A stretch of DNA of 41,780 bases from Verrucomicrobia bacterium UBA1629 (GCA_002321305.1 DCMF01000054.1:1-41780), one strand, 5' to 3'; counted from the stretch's first letter, positions 17,640-24,819 are shown. Notes: a model not told the origin generated them from the sequence alone. Made by a program: numbers and translations.

Positions 17640-19745
17640 TCACGCCTGCTGGTCGAGCTCGGCCATCGCCGCCTTGCGGCTGAGCTTGATGCGGCCGCGC
17701 TCGTCGACGTCCAGGCACTTGACCTTGATGATGTCGCCGACCTTGCAGACGCCATCCATCGACTTCAGGAACTTGTCCGAGAACTCCGAGATGTGGCAGA
17801 GGCCGTCCATGCCGGGGAGGATCTCGACGAACGCGCCGAAGTCCTTGATGCCCGTGACCTTGCCCTCGTAGATCTTGCCCGGCTCGGCGACCGCCGTGAC
17901 CGCGCCGACCTCGCGCTTCGCCGACTCCATCGACTCGACGTTGTTCGCGAAGATCGAGACCTTGCCGTCGTCGTCGATGTCGATCTGCGCGCCCGTCTTC
18001 TCGACGATCGCGCGGATGTTCGCGCCGCCGGGCCCGATGAGCGCGCCGATCTTGTCGACCGGGATCTGCATCTCCTCGATGCGCGGCGCATACGGGTTGA
18101 GGTCCGCGCGCGGCGCCGGGATGACGCTCTCCATGAAGTCGATGATCTTCAGGCGCGCGTCATGCGCGGCCTTGATCGCGCCCTCCACGAGGTCCCACGT
18201 GAGGCCGCGCAGCTTCAGGTCGACCTGGAAGCCCGTGATGCCCTTCTTCGTGCCGCCGACCTTGAAGTCCATGTCGCCGCAGTGGTCCTCGGCGCCGAGG
18301 ATGTCGGTGACGAGCACCTTCTGGCTCTGGTCGTCGTTCGTGAACAGGCCGATCGAGATGCCCGCGACCGTGCGCTTCAGCGGCACGCCCGCGTCCATGA
18401 GCGCGAGGCAGCCGTTGCAGATCGACGCCATCGACGAGGAGCCGTTGGAGCCCATGATCTCGCTGACGACGCGGATCGAGTACGGGAAGTCGTCCGGCAG
18501 GACCTCCGCGATCGAGCGCTCGGCGAGCGCGCCGTGGCCGATCTCGCGACGGCCCGTGGAGCCGAGGCGGCCGACTTCGCCCGTGCAGTACGGCGGGAAG
18601 TTGTAGTGCAGCATGAACCGCTTCGAGGTGTCGCCGCCCGTCACCGAGTCGAGGTCCTGCGCGTCCTTCTTCGTGCCGAGCGTGACCGTCGCGAACGACT
18701 GCGTCTCGCCGCGCGAGAAGATCGCCGAGCCGTGGAGGCGCGGCAGGACGCCGACCTGCGCGGAGAGCGGACGGATCTCGTGCTGGGCGCGGCCGTCGAT
18801 GCGCTTGCCGTGGACGAGCACGTTCTTGCGGACGGTCTCGATCTCCAGCGCGTCGAAGAGGTGCACGAACTTCACGGCGTCGATCTCGGGCCACTTCTCG
18901 GAGACCTTCTTGAGGAGGTCCTCCTTGATCGCCGAGACCTTGCCCTGGCGCTCCAGCTTGCCCTTGATGAGCAGCGCGGCCGCGAGGGCCTCGCCGCCCT
19001 CCTTGCGCACGAAGTCCATCTGGTCCTGCGGCTGCGGGATGTCCTTGATGACCTTGTCGGGCTTGCCGAGCGCGCGGCGCATCTCGATCTGGAGGTCGAT
19101 GATCTTCTCGACTTCCTCGTGCGCGCGCTTCAGGGCCGCGACGAAATCCTCGTCGGAGATCTCCGAGGCCGAGCCCTCCATCATGAGGAACTTGCCGCGG
19201 ATGCCCGCGTAGAGGAGGTCGATGTCGCTCTTCGCCTTCTGCTCGTGCGTCGGGTTGATGACCCACTGGCCGTCGACGCGACCGATGCGCACGCACCCGA
19301 TCGGGCCCATGAACGGGATCTCGGAGATGTGCAGCGCCGCCGACGCCGCGTTCACCGCGAGGAAGTCGGCCTCGCGCGTGCCGTCGGACTGGATGAGCGT
19401 GCCGTTGACCTGGACGTCGTTGTAGTAGCCGTCGGGGAAGAGCGGACGGATCGGGCGGTCGCACATGCGTGCCGTCAGGATCTCCTTCGACGACGGGCGC
19501 GCCTCGCGCTTGAAGAAGCCGCCCGGGAACTTGCCCGCCGCATAGAACTTCTCGCGGTACTCGCACTGCAGCGGGAAGAAGTCAATCCCCTCGCGCGGCG
19601 TGTCGGTGTTGGTGACCGCCGTGAAGACGGTCGTGTCGCCGTACGAGACGGCGACGGCCCCCGCGGCCTGCTGCGCGAGGAGCCCGGTCTCGATCACGAG
19701 GTCCGTCCCCGCGATGTTGACCTTGAACTGCTTTGCACCTTCCAT
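17640..19745 (-). CDS. pnp: Polyribonucleotide nucleotidyltransferase (PNPase)
   Basis: A 701-aa 3'-to-5' phosphorolytic exoribonuclease, normal length. It has two RNase PH-like domains (FPLQCEYREKFYAAGKFPGG; GRREIGHGALAERSI; MGSNGSSSMASICNG), the alpha-helical linker between them, a KH domain (IGPGGANIRAIVEKTGA) and a C-terminal S1 domain (GKVTGIKDFGAFVEILPGMDGLCHISE). It lies directly downstream of rpsO, the classical bacterial order. The 145-bp gap between them is GC-rich and then A-rich, with a possible GGCGG/CCGCC hairpin just after rpsO but no clear promoter. No strong Shine-Dalgarno precedes the ATG. Confidence 0.97.
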   Translation of the reverse strand: MEGAKQFKVNIAGTDLVIETGLLAQQAAGAVAVSYGDTTVFTAVTNTDTPREGIDFFPLQCEYREKFYAAGKFPGGFFKREARPSSKEILTARMCDRPIRPLFPDGYYNDVQVNGTLIQSDGTREADFLAVNAASAALHISEIPFMGPIGCVRIGRVDGQWVINPTHEQKAKSDIDLLYAGIRGKFLMMEGSASEISDEDFVAALKRAHEEVEKIIDLQIEMRRALGKPDKVIKDIPQPQDQMDFVRKEGGEALAAALLIKGKLERQGKVSAIKEDLLKKVSEKWPEIDAVKFVHLFDALEIETVRKNVLVHGKRIDGRAQHEIRPLSAQVGVLPRLHGSAIFSRGETQSFATVTLGTKKDAQDLDSVTGGDTSKRFMLHYNFPPYCTGEVGRLGSTGRREIGHGALAERSIAEVLPDDFPYSIRVVSEIMGSNGSSSMASICNGCLALMDAGVPLKRTVAGISIGLFTNDDQSQKVLVTDILGAEDHCGDMDFKVGGTKKGITGFQVDLKLRGLTWDLVEGAIKAAHDARLKIIDFMESVIPAPRADLNPYAPRIEEMQIPVDKIGALIGPGGANIRAIVEKTGAQIDIDDDGKVSIFANNVESMESAKREVGAVTAVAEPGKIYEGKVTGIKDFGAFVEILPGMDGLCHISEFSDKFLKSMDGVCKVGDIIKVKCLDVDERGRIKLSRKAAMAELDQQA

Positions 19746-19890
19746 TGGTGTTTCTCTTTTCTTTCTTTGCCTTGTTTACTGTTCGCAAATTGACTTTTCG
19801 CCTGCCGGGGCGACTCCCTCGACGCAGACGGCTCGGCGGCGGCAAGCCCCCGCAGGCCAAGGCGGCGCGGGGACGAACCGCCGACGCCCC

Positions 19891-20151
19891 TTACCGGCGG
19901 AGGCCGAGCTTCTTGATGAGGCCCTGGTACTTCGCCTCGTCTTCGCGCTTCAGGTAGTCGAGCAGGTTGCGGCGGTTCTGGACCTTGCGGAGGAGGCCGT
20001 AGCGGCTCGAATGGTCCTTCTTGTTCGCCTTGAGGTGCTCGGTGAGGGCCGCGATCTCCTTCGTGAGAATCGCGATCTGGACTTCGGACGAGCCCGTGTC
20101 GCGGTCATGGCGCTGGAATTCGTTCTTGATGGCGGCCTTGTCGATCTTCAT
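19891..20151 (-). CDS. rpsO: 30S ribosomal protein S15
   Basis: An 86-aa primary 16S rRNA-binding protein of normal length. Motifs are FQRHDRDTGSSEVQIAILT, INxLTxHLKxxxKDHSSRYGL-like (ALTEHLKANKKDHSSRYGLL) and VQNRRNLLDYLKREDEAKY. The gene has an approximately 120-nt leader with strong potential for branched RNA structure and a clear promoter. No good Shine-Dalgarno lies immediately before the ATG. pnp follows. Confidence 0.97.
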   Translation of the reverse strand: MKIDKAAIKNEFQRHDRDTGSSEVQIAILTKEIAALTEHLKANKKDHSSRYGLLRKVQNRRNLLDYLKREDEAKYQGLIKKLGLRR

Positions 20152-20191
20152 GGTGTCTGTGTTCTTTCTGATGTGTTGTTTCCGCGCACTG

Positions 20192-20255
20192 GGAGGTTCC
20201 CCGAAAACGGGACGAAAGCCATCACCCGATGGCCCCCGCGACAGGGATAACCTCC
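20192..20255 (-). promoter_or_regulatory. Structured leader RNA of rpsO, candidate S15 autoregulatory element
   Basis: Closing stem P1: GGAGGTT (20249-20255) with AACCTCC (20192-20198), 7 bp. Inside are a short CCC/GGG stem (20235-20237 with 20244-20246), a perfect GCCATC-GGGT-GATGGC hairpin (20218-20233) and a CCCG-TTTT-CGGG hairpin (20200-20211). Together they form a multi-branch junction. Ribosomal S15 is known to repress its own mRNA through junction-containing leaders in several phyla. The fold here was found by eye and is not a family I recognise. Confidence 0.6.
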
Positions 20256-20279
20256 TGAGACAGTCGCAGATTGGCGCGT

Positions 20280-20309
20280 ATTATAGCAAAAAGACGGCAC
20301 ACGCGGCAA
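20280..20309 (-). promoter_or_regulatory. Promoter of rpsO-pnp
   Basis: Minus strand: -35 TTGCCG (20304-20309), 18-nt spacer, extended -10 TGC-TATAAT (-10 at 20280-20285). The expected transcript has an approximately 120-nt leader before rpsO. Confidence 0.8.
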
Positions 20310-20336
20310 GAGGGCAGCACCCCGCAGATGCAGGGC

Positions 20337-20365
20337 GCGCTCACAGATTTGTCGCCCGTTGCAAA
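20337..20365 (-). repeat. 29-bp dispersed repeat, copy upstream of rpsO
   Basis: Matches 25 of 29 bases with 21327-21355, inside the transposase gene, in the same orientation. The shared core is GCCCGTTGCAAA, with GCGCTCA and AGATT at the other end (plus strand). Confidence 0.7.
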
Positions 20366-20397
20366 TCACGCGGCTCGATTGTCTTCGTCTGACCCAT
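20341..20397 (-). CDS. Possible leaderless 18-aa ORF or gene remnant
   Basis: The ATG at 20397 lies 6 nt after an extended -10 box (TGG-TATAAT at 20404-20409). It encodes MGQTKTIEPRDLQRATNL and stops inside the 29-bp repeat. It could be a tiny peptide, the stub of a gene cut off by the repeat, or chance. No family is recognised. Confidence 0.25.
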   Translation of the reverse strand: MGQTKTIEPRDLQRATNL

Positions 20398-20403
20398 GCC
20401 CAC

Positions 20404-20409
20404 ATTATA
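20404..20409 (-). promoter_or_regulatory. Extended -10 box upstream of the rpsO promoter
   Basis: Minus strand TGG-TATAAT, same style as the other promoters here, but with no good -35 at 17-18 nt. It could drive the 18-codon frame or act as a distal rpsO promoter. Confidence 0.45.
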
Positions 20410-20421
20410 CCAAAAGTTCAG

Positions 20422-20454
20422 AGAGAAGACGTGTAGGCGAGGCGCACGTTCTCT
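20422..20454 (-). terminator. Bulged hairpin downstream of the transposase
   Basis: On the minus strand AGAGAACGTG (20445-20454) pairs with CACGTCTTCTCT (20422-20433), 10 bp with a 2-nt bulge and an 11-nt loop. It is only weakly followed by U residues. Its position after the transposase and its right repeat suggests a 3' boundary or terminator. Confidence 0.35.
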
Positions 20455-20464
20455 TCATGCGAAG

Positions 20465-20484
20465 CGGGACAGGATTCTGCAGAG
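20465..20484. repeat. 20-bp direct repeat, downstream copy
   Basis: CGGGACAGGATTCTGCAGAG, identical to 21844-21863. It contains GGGACAG, shared with the 13-mer family, and the palindrome CTGCAG. It begins 4 nt past the transposase stop codon. Confidence 0.85.
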
Positions 20485-20488
20485 GGTA

Positions 20489-21814
20489 TCAACAGTTTTC
20501 GTCAATGGGGACAGACCCCATGGAATGTTTTCGTTCTGCGCCGGCAGCGTTTCGCGCAAGTTGGTCTATGTCTGTCCGTTGGATGCCCTTGTAGCTGACT
20601 TCAACTGCGTCTGCCCCGGCAATCCACTGGGCGAGGCGGTTGAGAACGCAGGCGTCAGCGCGCGTCATCTTCTTTTCGCCCGGCAGGTACGGCCAGTTGA
20701 TGGGCGCAAGCATCAGCAAGTTGCCCGCTGCGCACGTGTCGAACAATTTGCCGCCCGGTTTGTAGAGCGGCGAAAAGCCCTTGTTCGCGAGCGTGATGAC
20801 ACGATGCCCGGCGGAAAAGGCGCGGCGCGCGATCTCGCGTTCGCCCTCGCTGATGCAAGGTGAGAGCAAGACCGCGCCATGCGCCGCCTCTTCCAACAGG
20901 GCCTCGCAGCTCTCGCGAAACTCGTCCGTCTCGACGCGCGGTGGCGCGTCCTTCAGAAGCCGCCCGGCGGCATCGCGTGCGTAGGCGAAGAACCGCCGCG
21001 AACACTGAACCTGAAGAATCGCATGGGCTTTCAGCAGGTTGTGGTTGCCGATCGCCGCAAAATGGCCGACAAGTCCCGCCCCAAGCGAAACGGGCAAGTC
21101 GCGCAAGACCGCAAAGAGTTTGGGGTGGGCGCGCTTTTCCCAGAGCCGTCGTGGGTTGTCGGCGAGATAGGCGCGCGCGTGGGCGAGCGCCGCCGCGTCA
21201 AAGAGAATCGTATCGACAAAGCCCTCGGCAAAGAGCGACGACGGCGCACGCGCCGCCGCGCCACGCGACCGACCGTCATCACCCCAAGCCTTGATGGGGG
21301 TCGCGAAACCCGGCTCGGCAGCCACTGCGCTCAAAGATTCATTGCCCGTTGCAAAATTCGACTCGGTGTCCTTTGCGCTTGGCCGTGCACGGCCAAGCTT
21401 CAGCCACCGTGACGTCGCTTTCGACTTGAAGCTGCCGACAATCGCGCCCAATGGCTTGCGCGGCCGCGCCCTGACGGCAATCACCGCGTGAAGATGATCG
21501 GGCATCACCTGCAGCCCCAGAACCTCTACGCCCGGCCACTGGCGCGGCAACTCAGCCATCGTCGCCCCGACAAGCCGACCGACCGCACTCAATTCGACAA
21601 ACGCCCCCTTCTGCGCGTCATGGCAGAGCCGCCCCAACGCATGACTCGTGCGATCAGCAAGCGTCAGCGTAATCAGGTAGGTTCCAAGGCCACGGTAATC
21701 CCAGCTGTGGCAACGTCGCCCAATGCGGTGAATCACGTCACGCATCAACGTGCCCGTGTCTTCGTCGTAATGCCAGCCCAATCGCTCGCGCCGCCTGTCG
21801 CACCTGTCATTCAT
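20489..21814 (-). CDS. Y1 (HUH) transposase with C-terminal DprA/SLOG-like domain
   Basis: A 441-aa protein, far longer than simple Y1 transposases (about 130-230 aa). The HUH metal motif is in MPDHLHAVI (His107, His109). The likely nucleophilic Tyr is Tyr216 in AYLADNPRR, similar to REP-associated transposases. Between them, residues about 142-190 form an insertion built from repeat DNA (a palindrome and the 29-bp repeat). GNHNLL and QVQCSRR follow. Residues about 293-408 (LLSPCISEGE, ITLANKGFSPLYKPGG, LLMLAP, MTRADACVLNRLAQWIAG) look like a Rossmann DprA/SLOG-type domain; this is inference by pattern. The ATG at 21814 overlaps the glycosyltransferase stop by 8 nt. The C-terminal GSVP is encoded by a GGGGTCTGTCCCC motif. 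Confidence 0.8.
   Translation of the reverse strand: MNDRCDRRRERLGWHYDEDTGTLMRDVIHRIGRRCHSWDYRGLGTYLITLTLADRTSHALGRLCHDAQKGAFVELSAVGRLVGATMAELPRQWPGVEVLGLQVMPDHLHAVIAVRARPRKPLGAIVGSFKSKATSRWLKLGRARPSAKDTESNFATGNESLSAVAAEPGFATPIKAWGDDGRSRGAAARAPSSLFAEGFVDTILFDAAALAHARAYLADNPRRLWEKRAHPKLFAVLRDLPVSLGAGLVGHFAAIGNHNLLKAHAILQVQCSRRFFAYARDAAGRLLKDAPPRVETDEFRESCEALLEEAAHGAVLLSPCISEGEREIARRAFSAGHRVITLANKGFSPLYKPGGKLFDTCAAGNLLMLAPINWPYLPGEKKMTRADACVLNRLAQWIAGADAVEVSYKGIQRTDIDQLARNAAGAERKHSMGSVPIDENC
20506..20520. repeat. GGGGACAGACCCC motif in the transposase 3' end
   Basis: The exact 13-mer is at 20507-20519, flanked by T and A. On the coding strand it reads GGGGTCTGTCCCC and encodes Gly-Ser-Val-Pro, 4 codons before the transposase stop. 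Confidence 0.8.
21327..21355 (-). repeat. 29-bp dispersed repeat, copy inside the transposase gene
   Basis: Matches 25 of 29 bases with 20337-20365. It is translated in frame as part of a segment reading SNFATGNESLSA. On the coding strand TTGC and GCAA can pair around AACGG. Confidence 0.7.
21377..21398. repeat. 22-bp perfect palindrome inside the transposase gene
   Basis: The sequence reads the same on both strands: GCTTGGCCGTG followed by CACGGCCAAGC. It encodes part of KLGRARPSAK and starts the odd in-frame insertion between the HUH motif and the catalytic Tyr. Confidence 0.85.
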
Positions 21815-22724
21815 TGCTGATCTGCCCACTGCGGCTGTCAAATCGGGACAGGATTCTGCAGAGCTGGACGGCGGCCGCGACGAGCGGATGGCGCAGGGAG
21901 ACGGGAAACCGGCGAAGCGATTCGCGCACGAACGGATCCTGCACGTAGCGGAAGAAGCCTCGGCGCGCACGCAGAAGCTCCAGGGCCGAGAAGACCGCGC
22001 TGCCCTCGAAATGGCGCATCACGTCCCCGCCGACACGCGCGGCAATCGCCCGGCGGTTCCTGAGCGCGTCAAACTTGTAGGCGTAGTAGCGATCCGTGCC
22101 GAGCGACGTCGCGAGGATGCCCTGCGAACCCGGCACATAGTCGTAGACGATGTCCGGGATCGACGCCACCTTCTCCGCCCGGCAGGCGCATTCGGCAATG
22201 AATGGCGCGTCCTCGAACAGCCGTAGGCTCTCGTCAAAGCGGATCGCGTGGCGTTCGAGGAAATCGCGACGGTAGGCGCCGCGCCAGACGCCGCCCAGCT
22301 CACGGTGCGCGCCAAGGTCTCCGCCTGCGTTCCAACGACGCACGTCCGCGAACGAGTAGCCGAAGAACGCCGGCAGCATCGCCTCGCGAATCGCCGCGTT
22401 GCCAGTCAGGTTGTAGTCGCGCTTCAGGGGCGCGACATCGAAACTGGAGAGGACGAAATCCGCTGCCGTGCGTTCGAGCGCGCCGAGCAGTTGCGCAAAG
22501 AAGTCCGCTCGCACCGTGTCGTCCGCATCGACAAAGAAGACAGCCTCGCCTGTCGCTCGGCGAAGCCCCTCGTTGCGCGCCCAGGAAAGTCCGCGCGAAC
22601 CAACGTCCTCGACGACGAGGATCTCGACGTCAAAACCCTTCGCCGCCGCTTCGACGGACTCACGCGTTCGCGGAAGCGTCGGACGGTTGCGCGGGTGGCA
22701 CGGAATGATGACGGACGCTTTCAT
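21807..22724 (-). CDS. GT2-family glycosyltransferase
   Basis: A 305-aa GT-A-fold glycosyltransferase. The N-terminus MKASVIIPCHPRN is the usual first strand, and the metal/nucleotide-sugar DXD motif is in AVFFVDADDTVRADF. GLSWARNEGLRRATGEA is the family segment before it. It likely transfers a sugar to a cell-surface glycan. Its start lies inside the 3' end of parA (65-nt overlap) and no Shine-Dalgarno is visible. The last codons (LCRILSR and beyond) are encoded by the left 20-bp repeat of the transposase cassette, so the original C-terminus may have been replaced. Confidence 0.85.
   Translation of the reverse strand: MKASVIIPCHPRNRPTLPRTRESVEAAAKGFDVEILVVEDVGSRGLSWARNEGLRRATGEAVFFVDADDTVRADFFAQLLGALERTAADFVLSSFDVAPLKRDYNLTGNAAIREAMLPAFFGYSFADVRRWNAGGDLGAHRELGGVWRGAYRRDFLERHAIRFDESLRLFEDAPFIAECACRAEKVASIPDIVYDYVPGSQGILATSLGTDRYYAYKFDALRNRRAIAARVGGDVMRHFEGSAVFSALELLRARRGFFRYVQDPFVRESLRRFPVSLRHPLVAAAVQLCRILSRFDSRSGQISNE
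21844..21863. repeat. 20-bp direct repeat, upstream copy
   Basis: CGGGACAGGATTCTGCAGAG, identical to 20465-20484. It lies in the coding 3' end of the glycosyltransferase gene (transcribed-strand CTCTGCAGAATCCTGTCCCG). Confidence 0.85.
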
Positions 22725-23616
22725 CGGAGACGGCAGGCTCTGACACGTTGGCGGGCTCGGCGGCCGTTTCCGGCGCGCTCGGCGCAGCGGGTTCGGCAAC
22801 AGGTTCCGTCGGCGCCGGCTGGACGGGCGCGGCAAAGCGCGTCGGGTTCTTCGCCATGAACTCCCACGCGAACGCCTTGTACGCCTCGGCACCCTTCGAG
22901 CGCGCGTCGAGGAAGACGACCGGCGTGCCCATCGACGGCGCCTCCGAGACGCGCACGTTGCGCGGGATCACCGTCTCGTAGACCTTCTCGCCGAAGTGCC
23001 CGCGCACCTCCTCGATCACGTCCGTCGTCAGCCGCGCGACGGAGTTGACCATCGTGAAGACGATGCCGTTCAGCTCCAGCGCGGGATTCACCCCCGCGCG
23101 CAGCTTCTCGATCGAGCTCGTGATGAGCGCCAGGCCGTCCATCGCCAGGTACTCCGCCTGCGTCGGGATGAGGACGGAGTCCGTCGCCGCGAGCGCGGAC
23201 GTCATGACGAGCCCGAGGGACGGCGGACAGTCGAGGATGATGTAGTCGAACGCGCCCGACGCCTTCACCGGCGCGAGCACCTTGCGGATCAGCTCCAGCC
23301 GGTCGTCGCGCATCGCGAGCTCGACTTCCGCGCCCGCGAGATCGACTTCGGACGGGATGACGTTCAGGTTGTTCCACTTCGTGGGCTGGATGACGTCCGC
23401 GACGTCCTTCGCGCCCGTGAGAACCGGGTACATCGAGACGCCGGGCTGCTTCTCGAGGCCGAGCCCCAGCGTCGCGTGCGCCTGCGGGTCGAGGTCGATC
23501 ACCAGCACCGCGCGCTTGCGGGCCGAGAGCGCCGCCGCGAGGTTCACGACGGTCGTCGTCTTGCCGACGCCGCCTTTCTGGTTTGCGATCGCAATGACTT
23601 TTGTCTGCCGTTCCAT
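22660..23616 (-). CDS. parA: ParA/Soj-family ATPase
   Basis: A 318-aa Walker ATPase of chromosome or cargo partitioning. It begins MERQTKVIAIANQKGGVGKT with the deviant Walker A motif. DLDPQAHATLGLGL and IILDCPPSLGLVMTSAL follow, and RNVRVSEAPSMGTPV is the family signature. The conserved core ends near residue 260. A Pro/Ala/Glu-rich tail of about 60 residues follows and partly overlaps the glycosyltransferase start. No parB is adjacent, although parB usually follows soj; the next gene is a glycosyltransferase. GGAAG lies just 2 nt before the ATG. Confidence 0.92.
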   Translation of the reverse strand: MERQTKVIAIANQKGGVGKTTTVVNLAAALSARKRAVLVIDLDPQAHATLGLGLEKQPGVSMYPVLTGAKDVADVIQPTKWNNLNVIPSEVDLAGAEVELAMRDDRLELIRKVLAPVKASGAFDYIILDCPPSLGLVMTSALAATDSVLIPTQAEYLAMDGLALITSSIEKLRAGVNPALELNGIVFTMVNSVARLTTDVIEEVRGHFGEKVYETVIPRNVRVSEAPSMGTPVVFLDARSKGAEAYKAFAWEFMAKNPTRFAAPVQPAPTEPVAEPAAPSAPETAAEPANVSEPAVSDESVRHHSVPPAQPSDASANA

Positions 23617-23635
23617 ATCTTCCGAAACCTTCTCT

Positions 23636-23726
23636 AACCGCGGATTCTATCCACGGACTTCACGGATTGACGCGGATTCCGACACGGCGGGAAAATCCGT
23701 GCGAATCCGTGACAATCCGTGGTTGA
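23636..23726. repeat. ATCCGTG palindromic intergenic repeat, copy 2
   Basis: The left arm (23636-23683) carries CGCGGATT, CCACGGA, CACGGATT and CGCGGATT. The right arm (23691-23726) carries AAATCCGTG, GAATCCGTG and CAATCCGTG. It fills the gap between the unknown protein gene and parA. It is related to 10599-10670 but diverged. Confidence 0.85.
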
Positions 23727-23734
23727 TCTCATCA

Positions 23735-24261
23735 TCAAAACAACTTTCCGCTCTTCTGCAGCTCGGCGATGTTGCCCTTCGCGCTGCGGTTGATCTCGCG
23801 CAGCCACAGCTCCACGAGCGCGACGTCCCACGGCTCGTCCACGCACTGGATGACCGCCGCGAACTTGTCGCCCGACGCGAGGACCGACTCCTTCACGCGC
23901 GCCGTGACGGCCGAGAGCCGGTCGGTCACGATCTGCTCGGAGAAGTTGTCGGACTTCAGGTGGTAGCCGTACTGGAGGATCCGCAGGTTCTCCTCGTGGC
24001 TGCGGAGGAAGTCGAAGTACTCCCGCGCCGCCTCGCCGAAGCCCTCGAACTCGGCCTCCTGGAAATGCGGCAGGATGACGCGCGGCTGATGCGCCTCCAG
24101 CCGCCCCTCGCGGATGCGGATCTTCCCCGGGAAGTCCGCCAGCTCCGAGACGAGGTGGTAGTTGACGAGCGTGTTGCCGAACGTCTCCAGGCGGTGCGAC
24201 GGCTCCAGCAGGAACCGCGCGCTCTTCGCCGCGTACCAGCGGTCGAACTCGGGATTCGCGC

Positions 24262-24265
<4 letters not shown>
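23735..24265 (-). CDS. Conserved-looking protein of unknown function
   Basis: A 176-aa soluble protein, not recognised. The best start is the GTG at 24265, which overlaps the YchJ-like stop (GTGA) and has GGAAAGG 4 nt upstream. The frame stays open upstream to an in-frame start at 24316. The sequence is rich in charged and aromatic residues (RFLLEPSHRLETFGNTLVN; FDFLRSHEENLRILQYGYHL), with no signal peptide or membrane segment. Coupling to the SEC-C protein suggests joint expression. Confidence 0.75.
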
Positions 24266-24765
<500 letters not shown>

Positions 24766-24777
24766 AATTGACTGCGT

Positions 24778-24807
24778 ATTTTACCAAAATCTGACGTGAA
24801 AAGGCAA
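24778..24807 (-). promoter_or_regulatory. Promoter of the YchJ-like gene (near-leaderless)
   Basis: Minus strand: -35 TTGCCT (24802-24807), 18-nt spacer, extended -10 TGG-TAAAAT (-10 at 24778-24783). The ATG is 12 nt after the -10. Confidence 0.7.
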
Positions 24808-24819
24808 TGTGATGCCGAC

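Larger units (their letters stand above)
20465..21863 (-). mobile_element. Y1-transposase cassette bounded by 20-bp direct repeats
   Basis: The same 20-mer, CGGGACAGGATTCTGCAGAG, is found at 20465-20484 and 21844-21863. Between them lies a single Y1 transposase gene. The cassette spans 1399 bp. HUH/Y1 elements normally make no target duplication, so the repeats are better read as recognition or end sequences. The left copy on the transcribed strand also encodes the end of the upstream glycosyltransferase. Confidence 0.65.

Noticed and set aside
20152..20488. Possible tRNA or tmRNA in the largest gene gap
   Set aside because: No cloverleaf, no conserved T-loop sequence and no tRNA-like acceptor end; the gap is explained by the leader, promoters and repeats.
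20465..21863. 20-bp repeats as a classic target-site duplication of a DDE insertion sequence
   Set aside because: The enzyme is HUH/Y1, which makes no target duplication, there are no terminal inverted repeats, and 20 bp is long for a duplication.
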